This document shows positions 18,901 to 27,665 of a DNA stretch of 64,000 nucleotides, piece by piece. Numbering within the stretch: the stretch's first letter is position 1; each line of letters starts with the position of its first letter. The DNA is taken from assembly GCF_031179145.1 (NCBI RefSeq), contig NZ_JAPSIB010000001.1, forward strand, positions 361,251 through 425,250. Reading direction: 5' to 3'. The notes below the pieces were generated by a model. That model was not told where the DNA came from. It saw only the letters and a list, made by a program, of their open reading frames with translations, and ran no database searches. The translations under genes and the position numbers were made by a program. Source of the DNA: Brevibacterium sp. Its GTDB lineage: Bacteria > Actinomycetota > Actinomycetes > Actinomycetales > Brevibacteriaceae.

Positions 18901-20259
18901 CTACATCGAGGTGAAGTGCTTGCTGAGTTCGTACGGGGTCACCTGGGCGCGATACTCGTTCCATTCCTGCCGTTTGTTGCGCAGGAAGAAGTCGAAGACC
19001 TCCTCGCCCAGCGTCTCGGCCACCAGGTCGGACTGCTCCATCGTCTCCAGGGCATGGGACAGACTCGAGGGCAGTGCCTGAATGCCCATCGCACGCCGCT
19101 CGATGTCGGAGAGCAGCCAGACGTTGTCCTCCGCCTCGTCGGGCAGTTCGTACTCCTCCTCGATGCCCTTGAGCCCGGCCGCGAGCATGAGCGCGTACGA
19201 CAGGTATGGGTTCGCCGAGGAGTCGAGCGCCCGGTACTCGACCCGCGCCGACGACGATTTGCCGGAGTTGTACTGGGGGACCCGCACGAGCGCGGACCGG
19301 TTCCGGTGTCCCCAGCAGATGTAGGACGGTGCTTCATGCCCGGTCCACAGACGTTTGTAGGAATTGACGTTCTGATTCGTCACCGCGGTGATCTCCGCGG
19401 CATGGGTGAGGAGACCGGCGATGAATTGACGGCCGGTCTTCGACAGCTGGTAAGTGGCGCCGGGTTCGAAGAAGGCGTTGTTCTCGCCTTCGAACAGGGA
19501 CACATGTGTGTGCATCCCGTTGCCGGGGTGATCGGCCAGGGGTTTGGGCATGAACGAGGCGTAGACGCCCTGGGAGATCGCGACTTCCTTGATCACCGAC
19601 CGGAAGGTCATGATGTTGTCGGCCATCGTCAGCGCGTCGGCATATCTCAGGTCGATCTCGTTCTGACCGGGGCCCGCCTCATGGTGGGAGAACTCGACGG
19701 AGAGTCCCATCGCCTCGAGCATTGTCACCGCTGACCTGCGGAAGTCATTGGCGGTGCCGCCGTTGACATGGTCGAAGTACCCGGCGGAATCGACGGGCAC
19801 GGGTCGGGTGCCGTCGACGATTCCGGTGCGCGGGTCGAGGTTGTCGGTCTTGAACAGGTAGAACTCGACCTCTGGATGCACGTAGAAGGTGAATCCCTTC
19901 TCGGCCGCCTTCGCCAGCGTCCGTTTGAGGACGTTGCGCGGGTCGGCCGGAGCGGGCTCGCCACCCGGGACGTGGATGTCGCAGAACATCCTCCCCGTCG
20001 GTTCGGTCTCACCTCGCCACGGCAGCAGCGAGAATGTCGAAGGATCCGGTTTGAGGACCATGTCGGCCTCGAACACCCGCGACAGTCCCTCGACGGCGGA
20101 CCCGTCGAAGCCGATCCCCTCGGAGAAGGCCCCTTCGAGCTCTGCCGGAACGATCGCGACGGACTTGAGCCCGCCGAGGACGTCGGTGAACCACAGTCGG
20201 ATGAACCGGACCTCCCGGTCCTCGACCGTGCGGAGGACGAACTCTTCCTGACGGCTCAT
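18901..20259 (-). CDS. glnA2: Glutamine synthetase-family protein GlnA2
   Basis: A 452-residue GSI-fold protein. Seen are RLWFTDVLGGLKSV, FDGSAVEGLSR, HPEVEFYLFK, GNGMHTHVSLF and NVNSYKRLWTGHEAPSYICWGHRN. The adenylylation Tyr of GlnA is replaced: the aligned stretch reads EDNVWLLSDIE, with Trp at that place, so GlnE should not modify it. Mycobacterial GlnA2 is not the main glutamine synthetase; some actinobacterial relatives make gamma-glutamylpolyamines. The substrate is unknown here. The start MSRQEEF is chosen over a start 96 bases upstream that overlaps the preceding small gene. Confidence 0.9.
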   Translation of the reverse strand: MSRQEEFVLRTVEDREVRFIRLWFTDVLGGLKSVAIVPAELEGAFSEGIGFDGSAVEGLSRVFEADMVLKPDPSTFSLLPWRGETEPTGRMFCDIHVPGGEPAPADPRNVLKRTLAKAAEKGFTFYVHPEVEFYLFKTDNLDPRTGIVDGTRPVPVDSAGYFDHVNGGTANDFRRSAVTMLEAMGLSVEFSHHEAGPGQNEIDLRYADALTMADNIMTFRSVIKEVAISQGVYASFMPKPLADHPGNGMHTHVSLFEGENNAFFEPGATYQLSKTGRQFIAGLLTHAAEITAVTNQNVNSYKRLWTGHEAPSYICWGHRNRSALVRVPQYNSGKSSSARVEYRALDSSANPYLSYALMLAAGLKGIEEEYELPDEAEDNVWLLSDIERRAMGIQALPSSLSHALETMEQSDLVAETLGEEVFDFFLRNKRQEWNEYRAQVTPYELSKHFTSM

Positions 20260-20263
20260 CGAC

Positions 20264-20467
20264 TCAGCCGTTCCATTCTGCGTCTTGGTCGTCCCAGGCC
20301 TCGTTGCGGGACTTGGCCTTCTCAAGGGCGGCACGGGCCTCGGCCTCGGTGTCATAGGGACCCATCCGGTGGTTCCAATCGCTCACCAGACCCTTTTCGA
20401 CCGCGTTGGTCTCCAGGTTGAAGTAGTACTTCGAGTTGGCGTTTTCAGCATCTTTGAACAGTCCCAT
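20264..20467 (-). CDS. Small conserved SPOR-like protein
   Basis: A 67-residue acidic/basic protein (MGLFKDAENANSKYYFNLETN..., WNHRMGPYDTEAEARAALEKAKSRNEAWDDQD). It resembles the small SPOR-domain-labelled proteins of actinobacteria, with the Y..........G.P.Y.T...A..AL..A pattern. GGAAGG lies before the ATG. Its stop is 4 bases before the glnA2 start, so glnA2 and glnE are probably translated from the same message. Function unknown. Confidence 0.75.
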   Translation of the reverse strand: MGLFKDAENANSKYYFNLETNAVEKGLVSDWNHRMGPYDTEAEARAALEKAKSRNEAWDDQDAEWNG

Positions 20468-20722
20468 GACGACCCTTCCATCGCAGTGTGCAGTCCTTGC
20501 CGTTTCAGCTTACCGGTTCGGACCCGCTCCCACCGGGATGGGCGCGGACGGCTGTGGGGGGTTCCCATCTGCTCTTTCACTGTGCTGCGGGGTGGTCTGT
20601 CGGTGGCTGGCGCACTCTCCTCGACACTGCGTTATCCGTGGCCGCAACACTGCGATCGGTGCGCCGCGGAAACATTCTTCCACGGAATCCGCAAGAAATC
20701 TGCTGTTTTCGCCGTTAAAGGT

Positions 20723-20752
20723 TTGCCTCCCAGACCTTAAGCGGAATACAGT
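20723..20752 (+). promoter_or_regulatory. ald promoter
   Basis: TTGCCT (20723-20728), an 18-base spacer and TACAGT (20747-20752). The 77 bases after it form an untranslated leader with GAGAGAGG before the ald ATG. The rest of the 362-bp gap (20468-20722) must also hold the promoter of the opposite operon, where TAAGCT at 20507-20512 on the minus strand is a possible -10; I see nothing else certain there. Confidence 0.5.
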
Positions 20753-20829
20753 GAGACGTACCCTCAGCCACGTCACCACGCGGCTGGATATGCCCACGTC
20801 GCAACGGGGCGAAATGAGAGAGGAAAGCA

Positions 20830-21948
20830 ATGCGCATTTCTGTGCCCACCGAGGTCAAGAACAACGAGTTCCGCGTCGCCATCACGGCAGCTGGAGTCCA
20901 GGAGCTCGTCTCCAATGGACATGAGGTCACCGTGCAGGCCGGCGCGGGCGAAGGTTCGTTCATCAGCGATGAGGAGTACACCGCAGCCGGTGCCACGATC
21001 GCTCCCGACGCCGCTTCGACGTGGGCTGCCGGAGACATGGTCCTCAAGGTCAAGGAGCCCATCGCTTCCGAGTACGGCTTCCTCCGCAAGGACCTCGTCC
21101 TGTTCACCTACCTCCACCTGGCCGCCGATCAGGCGCTGACGAACGCCCTGACGGAGGCCGGTACCACGGCGATCGCCTACGAGACCGTCCAGCCCGACGG
21201 CGGCGGCCTTCCGCTGCTCGCCCCCATGAGCGAGATCGCCGGTCGGCTCTCGACCCAGGTCGGAGCCCACAGCCTGCTCAAGGCCGAGGGCGGCCGCGGC
21301 ATCCTGCTCTCCGGGGTGCCTGGAGTCGACCGCGCCAACGTCGTCGTCATCGGTGCCGGTGTGGCCGGAACCAATGCCGCCCGGATGGCCCTGGGTCTCG
21401 GTGCCACGGTCGAAGTCATCGACATCAACATCCCCCGACTGCGCCAGATCGATGACACTTTCAACGGTGCGATCGCGACGAAGGTGTCGAACAAGTACGA
21501 GATCACCAAGTCGCTGGCCACCGCCGACCTCGTCATCGGTTCGGTGCTCATCCCCGGCAAGAAGGCTCCGAAGCTCGTCACCGACGAGATGGTGGCAGGC
21601 ATGAAGCCCGGCTCCGTCCTCGTCGACATCGCCATCGACCAGGGCGGCTGCTTCGAGAACTCGCGTCCGACGACTCACGACGACCCGACCTTCACCGTCC
21701 ACAACTCGGTCTACTACTGCGTGGCGAACATGCCCGGTGCGGTGCCGAACACGGCGACCAAGGCACTGACCAACGCGACCCTGCCGTTCGCGGTCAAGCT
21801 GGCCAACCAGGGATGGCACCAGGCACTGTCGAACGACTCGGCGCTGGCTCGCGGCCTCAACACCCACAACGGCCACGTCACCAATGACAACGTCGCCGAA
21901 GCCTTCGGCCTCGAGGCCGTCTCGGTCGCGCACGCTCTCGCCAGCTGA
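20830..21948 (+). CDS. ald: Alanine dehydrogenase
   Basis: A 372-residue NAD-dependent enzyme interconverting L-alanine and pyruvate plus ammonia. It shows the substrate-side Arg/Lys region (PTEVKNNEFRVA and KVKEPIASEYGFL), the catalytic His in TYLHLAADQ, the Rossmann motif GAGVAGTNAARMALGLGA and the C-terminal PGAVPNTATKALTNATLP. It stands alone with its own promoter and terminator. It lies next to the nitrogen genes, which fits a role in ammonia assimilation or release. Confidence 0.96.
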   Translation: MRISVPTEVKNNEFRVAITAAGVQELVSNGHEVTVQAGAGEGSFISDEEYTAAGATIAPDAASTWAAGDMVLKVKEPIASEYGFLRKDLVLFTYLHLAADQALTNALTEAGTTAIAYETVQPDGGGLPLLAPMSEIAGRLSTQVGAHSLLKAEGGRGILLSGVPGVDRANVVVIGAGVAGTNAARMALGLGATVEVIDINIPRLRQIDDTFNGAIATKVSNKYEITKSLATADLVIGSVLIPGKKAPKLVTDEMVAGMKPGSVLVDIAIDQGGCFENSRPTTHDDPTFTVHNSVYYCVANMPGAVPNTATKALTNATLPFAVKLANQGWHQALSNDSALARGLNTHNGHVTNDNVAEAFGLEAVSVAHALAS

Positions 21949-21974
21949 GAAGGCGCGGGCCGGCCGACCGCTTG

Positions 21975-22036
21975 GGCACCGCTGGCCGCAATTCACCCCG
22001 ATGCAATGGGGCGTATTGCGGCCAACGGTGCCTTTT
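21975..22036 (+). terminator. Long-stem terminator after ald
   Basis: Arms 21975-21992 and 22015-22032 pair over 18 bases with one mismatch. A CCCC/GGGG inner stem extends the hairpin, and TTTT follows. Confidence 0.7.
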
Positions 22037-22162
22037 GCATATCTCTCCGGGTGAACTACGTCCAGCGGTGCGTTGTGAATTGGTCCCGAAGCGACCGGAC
22101 CCGCGGTGGGAAGTGCAGCTAAGCACTGCGGAAGCGGTGAGTTCAGTGGGGATTCGCGTTGA

Positions 22163-22585
22163 ACTTCTGACCGCCAGGACGCCCTGCTCGGAGCCGCACG
22201 CTTGGTGGTGGCCGCCCGTGAGCTCGTCGGCGATTTCGAGCCGGGTGCTCTGCACACCGCGTCCGGTCAGCTGACGGTGTACCCGAATTCCCCGGTCGTC
22301 GTCGCCGAGCACAGCTGGGATCAGAACCCGTATTCTGAGGACGGGGTCGAGCTGGCATGGTCGGTCGCGGATGATCTGGGACTCAACTCGGCGAAGGTGA
22401 TGGTCGTGGCCGGACATGACTCGACCAACATGAAGGACGAGGCGCCCACCGTCATGCTCTTCATCCCCAGCGTCGACGGAATCTCGCACAGCCTGCAGGA
22501 GTTCACGAAGGACGAGGATCTCGTCTTGGAGCTCCATCACCTCACCGAGGTGGTCCTTCGGCTCGCCGCCGGTGCCGTGGCCTGA
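22163..22585 (+). pseudogene. C-terminal remnant of an M20-type amidohydrolase (carbamoyl-amino-acid hydrolase family)
   Basis: The reading frame opens only after a TGA at 22160-22162 and gives DRQDALLGAARLVVAARELV, then VYPNSPVVVAEH, then AGHDSTNMKDEAPTVMLFIPSVDGISHS and a typical C-terminal end. These match the dimerisation-domain exit and C-terminal catalytic end of N-carbamoyl-L-amino-acid hydrolases/ureidopropionases (usually about 400 residues). About two thirds of the protein, including the first metal ligands, is absent. The 130 bp before the TGA, after the ald terminator, show no coding match. A short protein from a TTG at 22202 is possible but would lack a complete active site. Confidence 0.65.
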
Positions 22586-22636
22586 TCACTCCAGCAGTGC
22601 GGGGAGCGCGACCAGTCAGTTGATTGCGCCGCCGGG

Positions 22637-23242
22637 TCAATAGATGTCGTCGACGTCTTGGTTGTCGTCGACGAGCTTCTTCGCCAGCGGCTCCCACTTG
22701 TCGTAGGCATCGGGGTAGGCCGAGCGCTGCACTTCCTGTGCGGCATCACCGGGGTCGATGTCCTCCCAGTTGTCGATCTGGGTCAGCCCGGGGTTGGATG
22801 TCTCGGAATCGACTCCGTAGAAGGCTTTCGATGCATACACGGTGTCGGTGACTTCGTCAGCCGATCCCCAGTTCATCGAGGGACGCTGCTGGAAGGCGCC
22901 GGCGGAATCGCGGTCCCCGCCGTCGAGGTCGTTGAGGCTCGATTCCTGCAGTGCGGTCATCACGGCGATCGTCTGCGCCTGCTTCGACAGGTCTGCGCCC
23001 TTGCCGACGCCGATGATGGTGCGCGCGTTGTCGATCTGCTCCTCACTCAGCTCGTCCGGGCCATCAATCCCTCCGGGCGGTCCGGCGTCGGATTCTCCGC
23101 CGGCCGAGGCTCCTGCGTTCTCCTGGCTGACGCCTCCGGACATCGAGTCGGCCGCGGCAGAGGTCGCCGTTGCCAGGGAGACTCCCCCGGCGAGGACGGC
23201 GGCGGACAGTGCAGTCACCGCAAGTGTGCGCGCACGTTTCAT
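22637..23242 (-). CDS. Secreted peptidoglycan-associated protein, lytic-transglycosylase-like
   Basis: A 201-residue protein with a Sec signal peptide (MKRAR, hydrophobic core to about 27, ending SAAADS). The mature part has a Gly/Ser-rich linker, then NARTIIGVGKGADLSKQAQTIAVMTALQESSLNDL, GDRDSAGAFQQRPS, and VQRSAYPDAYDKWEPLA. This motif set is common in actinobacterial exported proteins with a goose-lysozyme/SLT-like fold, where the Glu of ALQESS would be catalytic. Enzyme activity is inferred. A 429-bp leader separates it from the gntR gene on the same strand. Confidence 0.75.
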   Translation of the reverse strand: MKRARTLAVTALSAAVLAGGVSLATATSAAADSMSGGVSQENAGASAGGESDAGPPGGIDGPDELSEEQIDNARTIIGVGKGADLSKQAQTIAVMTALQESSLNDLDGGDRDSAGAFQQRPSMNWGSADEVTDTVYASKAFYGVDSETSNPGLTQIDNWEDIDPGDAAQEVQRSAYPDAYDKWEPLAKKLVDDNQDVDDIY

Positions 23243-23671
23243 CTGTTCTCACTTTCTCTTGATCGGGTACTCGACCCGGTCGGCGACTCCTGGTGCGCGG
23301 CACACGCAGTGTGTTCTGTGGCATTTGGTCTGTGGTCGGCACAGGAATCCCGGAGCAGAAGGTGCCGTGGAATCGCCCCACACCACACTGACGGACCGAA
23401 CGGCCCCGTTCAATGCAGAGAGACTCCGAGAACACTTATTCTCGTCGCAACGAATCGTCACGGTTCCGTGTGCATGCGATCAGAGTTCGCTGCATGCTCC
23501 GCGGTCACCGGCGGCGCTCTCACCCGCCCGTGACCGAGGTCTCGCTGGGTTCGTCGGGCTGTTCGCAGACGTGAGCCAGGGAAGACTCAGATGCGGCGAG
23601 GTGGCCTCCTCTGCCCTCGACCGGCGTCCACCGCTCAGCCGCCTGTCACAAATGCGATGGCCGAGTTCAGC
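23243..23671 (-). other. 429-bp non-coding region between gntR-type gene and secreted protein gene
   Basis: No coding frame with protein-like sequence is found. An inverted repeat GAGAACAC...ATTCTC near 23428-23444 and a small stem near the start codon are visible. The length suits a long regulatory leader for the wall-protein gene, and such genes often carry c-di-AMP (ydaO) riboswitches in actinobacteria. I could not find the conserved riboswitch core, so none is called. Confidence 0.3.
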
Positions 23672-24403
23672 TCAGGCGGCGGGCGGGGGCGGTGTGGTGG
23701 TCGAGCGGAAGTGCTCCTCGCACAGGCGGCCGGCCTCGAGCGAGTCGCCGGCCGCGATGGCATCGACGATGGCGGCATGATCGTGCACGGCCCGTTCGAA
23801 CAGCTTGACGGAGAACGGATCGTGCCGGAACCCCGCGTTGATCTTCATGTCGATGTCAATGGCCATGCGGGCGAGCTCCGGATTGTGGCAGGCCCGGGCG
23901 ATGGCGAAATGGAATTGCGCGTCGGCGGTCCGGGCGGCGGCCGCCTCGGCGAGTTCGGAGTACGTCGCCGCCAGCTCCCGCAGCTGTGAGAGCTCGTCGT
24001 CGGTGCGTCGCAGAGCAGCGACGGCGGCAAGCGTGTTGTGGAAGACGGCGCGGGCGTCGAGCAGGTTCCGCCGCTCGGCGTGGAACTCGCCGATCCGTTC
24101 GGCCATCGGCGCCAGGGCTGTCGGCTCCGCGCTTGAGACGAACGTTCCTCCCCCACGACCGCGGCGGCGCTCGACGACGCCGAGGCGCTCGAGACGCTCC
24201 AGCGCCGCCCGGACACTCGAGCGCGAGACCTGGAGGGCGGCGGCAAGCGCACGCTCACCGGGAAGCATCGTGCCCACAGGCAGCGCTCCGACGGCGATTC
24301 CCGACAGGATGTGATCAGCGATCTGCTGAGGTGCGCTGGTGAGGCTGACGACGTCGCCGAGCCCGGAGAACTCCTGTGTCCCTGGGTCGATCTGATCGTT
24401 CAT
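23672..24403 (-). CDS. GntR-family regulator, FadR/FCD subgroup
   Basis: A 243-residue repressor-type protein. The winged helix (about 25-90) reads IADHILSGIAVGALPVGTMLPGERALAAALQVSRSSVRAALERLERLGVV. The C-terminal all-helical FCD ligand domain (about 105-235) carries the metal-ligand His pattern (AQFHFAIARACHNPE and VHDHAAIVDAI). The ligand and target are unknown. It is divergent from map, with about 150 bp between them, and could regulate itself or neighbours. Confidence 0.88.
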   Translation of the reverse strand: MNDQIDPGTQEFSGLGDVVSLTSAPQQIADHILSGIAVGALPVGTMLPGERALAAALQVSRSSVRAALERLERLGVVERRRGRGGGTFVSSAEPTALAPMAERIGEFHAERRNLLDARAVFHNTLAAVAALRRTDDELSQLRELAATYSELAEAAAARTADAQFHFAIARACHNPELARMAIDIDMKINAGFRHDPFSVKLFERAVHDHAAIVDAIAAGDSLEAGRLCEEHFRSTTTPPPPAA

Positions 24404-24554
24404 CGCACCTCCCGGTTGATCGGCCGCCGCCGGTGATCGTGGCCGCGCGACTTCGGCAGGATCGAGTCTAAACCGCCGCGCCGCCTTTCGGACATGTCGA
24501 CAGGCACGGCAGTTGTGGAATAACTGCGCGATCCCGCTCTAGAATCGAGTCATC

Positions 24555-25469
24555 ATGACTTCAGCGCCACGCCTGCTCACACCCGGCACGGTCTCCCCCG
24601 AGCGTCCCGTGCCCCCGACCATCGTCCGTCCCGAGTACGTCGGGCGCGCCGACGCCGACGAGGGCCGCGGCCATAACTTCTACACTCCCGAGGAAGTCGA
24701 GAAGGTCCGGCAGGCGGGCTCGATCGCGGCGAACGCCCTGGCCGCAGTCGGGGAGATCATCGCCCCGGGCGTCACCACTGATGCGATCGATGCGCGAGCC
24801 CACGAGTTCATGTGCGATCACGGCGCCTACCCCTCGACCCTGGGGTACCGCGGGTTCCCCAAATCGGTGTGCACCTCGATCAACGAGGTGATCTGCCACG
24901 GGATCCCGGATTCCACCGTGCTCGTCGACGGCGACATCATCAACGTCGACATCACCGCTTACATCGACGGCATGCACGGCGACACGAACTACACGTTCTG
25001 CGTCGGGGACGTCGCCGAGGAATCACGGCTGCTGGTCGAGCGGACCTGGGAGGCGATGATGCGCGGCATCAAAGCGGTGAAGCCGGGCCGGGAGATCAAC
25101 ATCATCGGCCGCGTGATCGAGAAGTATGCGAAGCGGTTCGGCTACGGCGTCGTCCGCGACTACAGCGGCCACGGCGTCGGCCGTGAGTTCCATTCCGGAC
25201 TCATCATCCCCCACTACGACGCCGCACCGGCCCACGCCGAGGTGATGGAGCCGGGAATGATCTTCACCATCGAACCCATGCTCAATCTCGGGACCGAGGC
25301 ATGGGACGTCTGGGACGATTCCTGGACCGTGGTGACGAAGGACAGGAAACGATCGGCTCAGTTCGAACACACCCTTGTCGTCACCGAGACCGGTGCCGAT
25401 ATCCTGACTCTGCCGGATGCGGACACCGCCATCGCGCAGGGACCGAAGAGACTCGAGGAATCCAGATGA
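24555..25469 (+). CDS. map: Methionine aminopeptidase, type I
   Basis: A 304-residue di-metal enzyme that removes the initiator Met. It has a ~45-residue Pro-rich N-terminal extension ([16 protein letters not shown]), as in actinobacterial MapB, then the catalytic domain with [22 protein letters not shown], the ligands [39 protein letters not shown], and the terminal IFTIEPML and [15 protein letters not shown] lies 9 bases before the ATG, so the leader is near zero. Its stop overlaps the ppgK start (ATGA). Confidence 0.95.
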   Translation: MTSAPRLLTPGTVSPERPVPPTIVRPEYVGRADADEGRGHNFYTPEEVEKVRQAGSIAANALAAVGEIIAPGVTTDAIDARAHEFMCDHGAYPSTLGYRGFPKSVCTSINEVICHGIPDSTVLVDGDIINVDITAYIDGMHGDTNYTFCVGDVAEESRLLVERTWEAMMRGIKAVKPGREINIIGRVIEKYAKRFGYGVVRDYSGHGVGREFHSGLIIPHYDAAPAHAEVMEPGMIFTIEPMLNLGTEAWDVWDDSWTVVTKDRKRSAQFEHTLVVTETGADILTLPDADTAIAQGPKRLEESR

Positions 25470-26317
25470 CACAGGGCACCCAGGGGCGCTTGAGCATTGG
25501 AATCGACATCGGCGGCACCGGCATCAAGGCCGCTCTCGTCGACATCGTCACCGGCAAGCTGCTCTTCAAACGAGTGCGGGTCTTCACTCCGAAGCCGAGC
25601 ACCCCCGAGGCGGTGGCCCAGGCGATCACCGAGGTGTACGAACTGCTCGTCGCCAGGGCCCTGGAATCGGAATGCATCGACGACCGCAGCGTCCTCGACG
25701 CGCTGCCGCTGGGCTGCGGGTTCCCGGGCGTCGTGTGCAACGGCCGCGTGGAATACATTGCGAACCTCGACAAGAGGTGGCGTGAGTGGCCGATCGAGGA
25801 CTATCTGCGGGAGCAGACCGGCAAGACGGTCCACCTGATGAATGACGCAGACGCCGCGGGACTGGCGGAGATGAGCTTCGGCGCCGGGACGAAATTCCGG
25901 AAGAAGACGGTGCTGATGACGACATTGGGCACCGGCATCGGAACCGCGCTGTTCACTCAGGGCAGGCTCGTGCCCTACACCGAGTTCGGCCACATCGAGA
26001 TGAACGGCCGCGACGCCGAGACGCAGGCGGCGGAATCGGTCAAGGTCCGCGAGGGCCTCGAATACCCCGAATGGGCCGAGCGCCTCCAGCAGTACTACTC
26101 GATGATGGAGCTCCTGGTCTGCCCCGACCTCATCATCGTCGGCGGCGGGGTCTCCAAGTCCCATCAGCAGTTCCTGCCCCTGATCAAGACCCGGGCACAG
26201 ATGGAGCCGGCGAAGTACCGCAACGACTCCGGCACGATCGGCGCCGCAGTGCTGGCCGCCAACCGAGGCAAAGCGAAGGTCCGGAAGCGAAAGAAGGCAC
26301 CCGTCGAGGCGGTCTGA
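25466..26317 (+). CDS. ppgK: Polyphosphate glucokinase
   Basis: A 283-residue ROK-fold sugar kinase that phosphorylates glucose using polyphosphate or ATP. Seen are the phosphate loop [34 protein letters not shown], the glucose-site [13 protein letters not shown] and [12 protein letters not shown]. It lacks the ROK CxCGxxGC zinc motif, as expected for PPGK. The ATG at 25466 overlaps the map stop by 4 bases, so translation is coupled. The basic tail ([11 protein letters not shown]) is unusual and could bind polyphosphate (inference). Confidence 0.92.
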   Translation: MTQGTQGRLSIGIDIGGTGIKAALVDIVTGKLLFKRVRVFTPKPSTPEAVAQAITEVYELLVARALESECIDDRSVLDALPLGCGFPGVVCNGRVEYIANLDKRWREWPIEDYLREQTGKTVHLMNDADAAGLAEMSFGAGTKFRKKTVLMTTLGTGIGTALFTQGRLVPYTEFGHIEMNGRDAETQAAESVKVREGLEYPEWAERLQQYYSMMELLVCPDLIIVGGGVSKSHQQFLPLIKTRAQMEPAKYRNDSGTIGAAVLAANRGKAKVRKRKKAPVEAV

Positions 26318-26321
26318 AGCG

Positions 26322-26720
26322 GTTGAGAGAGGACAGGCCACCGATACGCCGGGTTCTGTTATCGAGTCGGTTGCCCTCCTCGACTGACGGCCATCTATCT
26401 GGGACCGATGTTGCCACCGGCCTCGAGCGATCCACCCGACGACTCGGCGAGCAGCCTCTAATGCCGTCTGTCTGATCTTGCTCCGGATGGGGTTTACCCA
26501 GCAGCGCCGGTCACCCGGCACTCTGGTGGTCTCTTACACCACCGTTTCACCCTTACCGACCGCAGCCGATCCGAAGATCGGCGACGGCAGGCGGTCTGCT
26601 TTCTGTTGCACTTGCCCGCGGGTTGCCCCGGGTGGGTGTTACCCACCATCCTGCTCTGCGGAGCCCGGACGTTCCTCAGCCCGAAACCGGGCCGCGGCCG
26701 TCTGGTGACCTGTCCTCAAG
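26322..26720 (-). ncRNA. rnpB: RNase P RNA (class A)
   Basis: The minus strand reads GAGGACAGGTCACC near 26717, then GAGGAACGTCCGGGCTCC, GCAGGATGGTGGGTAACACC, GCAAGTGCAACAGAAAGC, GGTAAGGGTGAAACGGTGG, GTAAGAGACCACCAG and near the end ATAGATGGCCGTC...ACAGAACCCGGC. It closes with CTGTCCTC pairing to the 5' end. These are the conserved P4, CR I-V elements of the catalytic RNA that trims tRNA 5' ends. TAGGAT at 26727-26732 on the minus strand is a fitting -10. The ends are good to within a few bases. Confidence 0.95.
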
Positions 26721-26831
26721 TCCCCCATCCTACCCGCGCGGACCCTGCCCGCGGCCACTCCTCCTCGCTCGGCGGCACCGAGGTGATGCAACTAACGTGA
26801 GACGCCCGGGCGTCCCTCCCCCGGCCCGCCC

Positions 26832-26837
26832 TACCAT
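26832..26837 (+). promoter_or_regulatory. -10 box TACCAT for leaderless yaaA
   Basis: TACCAT is followed by 6 bases and the GTG start at 26844, with no Shine-Dalgarno in between. Confidence 0.5.
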
Positions 26838-26843
26838 GGTGAG

Positions 26844-27620
26844 GTGAAGATCCTGCTGCCGCCCTCCGAAGGGAAGACACCCGCGAGTTCGGGTGACCCA
26901 CTCGACCTCGACGCACTCTCGGCCCCGGATCTCAATCCCCACCGGCACACCGTTCTGACCCAGCTGAAGCAGGTCTCCGGACGCGAGGACGCACTCGACG
27001 TCCTCGGCGTCGGCGCCACTCTGGCCGACGACGTCGCCCGCAATGTCGAGATTGACTCCCACCCCTGCGCTCCCGCGCTGCTCACCTATTCGGGCGTCCT
27101 CTACGAGGCGATGGGCGCGCCGGAGCTCGTCGCCGCAGCCGAGGCGAACGAATCGCTCGCGGCGAAGCTGCGCGAGGTCCACGTGTTCTCCGCCCTCTTC
27201 GGCCACGTCCACGGCCTCGACCCGATACCGGCCTATCGGCTGGCGATGAAGACCGAACTCGGCCAGCTCGGCAAGCTCACCTCATGGTGGAAGCCGACGC
27301 TGGCCCAGACCTTCCGTGTCGACCCCGCCGAAGTGATCCTCGACTGCCGCTCGAGCGACTACCGGGCAGCGTGGCCCGGTCCGAAGAACCAGGTCGTGAC
27401 CTTGGGCGCGATCAAGGAAAATGGATCCAAGCGCAGCGTGGTCTCCCATTGGGCGAAGTACTACCGCGGCGACTTCGTCGGCCGCCTGCTCGCCGACGAG
27501 CGGCCGCTGCCGCAGTCGCATGATGAGCTGCTCGGACGAGCTTCTGAGCACTACGAGGTCGAATACGCCGAGGCGGCAGGCAGCAAGCCCGCCGCGCTCA
27601 CCATCGTGCTCCGCGACTGA
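26844..27620 (+). CDS. yaaA: YaaA family protein (peroxide stress, DNA binding)
   Basis: A 258-residue YaaA/DUF328 protein. The family limits free iron and oxidative damage in E. coli and binds DNA through a helix-hairpin-helix-like region. Seen are the N-terminal KILLPPSEGKTP, LTYSGVLYEAM, FSALFGHVHGLDPIPAYRL, LIxDCRSSDY-type (ILDCRSSDYRA) and the C-terminal VSHWAKYYRGDFVGRLL. The GTG start is supported by the leaderless promoter pattern and by the family start MKILLPPSE. Confidence 0.88.
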   Translation: MKILLPPSEGKTPASSGDPLDLDALSAPDLNPHRHTVLTQLKQVSGREDALDVLGVGATLADDVARNVEIDSHPCAPALLTYSGVLYEAMGAPELVAAAEANESLAAKLREVHVFSALFGHVHGLDPIPAYRLAMKTELGQLGKLTSWWKPTLAQTFRVDPAEVILDCRSSDYRAAWPGPKNQVVTLGAIKENGSKRSVVSHWAKYYRGDFVGRLLADERPLPQSHDELLGRASEHYEVEYAEAAGSKPAALTIVLRD

Positions 27621-27665
27621 GCGAATCTGCGCACAGGTGCTGACTCTGCGCGACTGAGTGTGAAC

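Noticed and set aside
17257..19734. Long plus-strand open frame of 825 codons
   Set aside because: It is the antisense shadow of glnE and glnA2, rich in Arg/Gly/Asp/Val without any domain; high-GC third positions keep antisense frames open.
23243..23671. Possible c-di-AMP (ydaO) riboswitch before the wall-associated gene
   Set aside because: Gene type and leader length fit, but the conserved core strings of the riboswitch could not be found on the minus strand.
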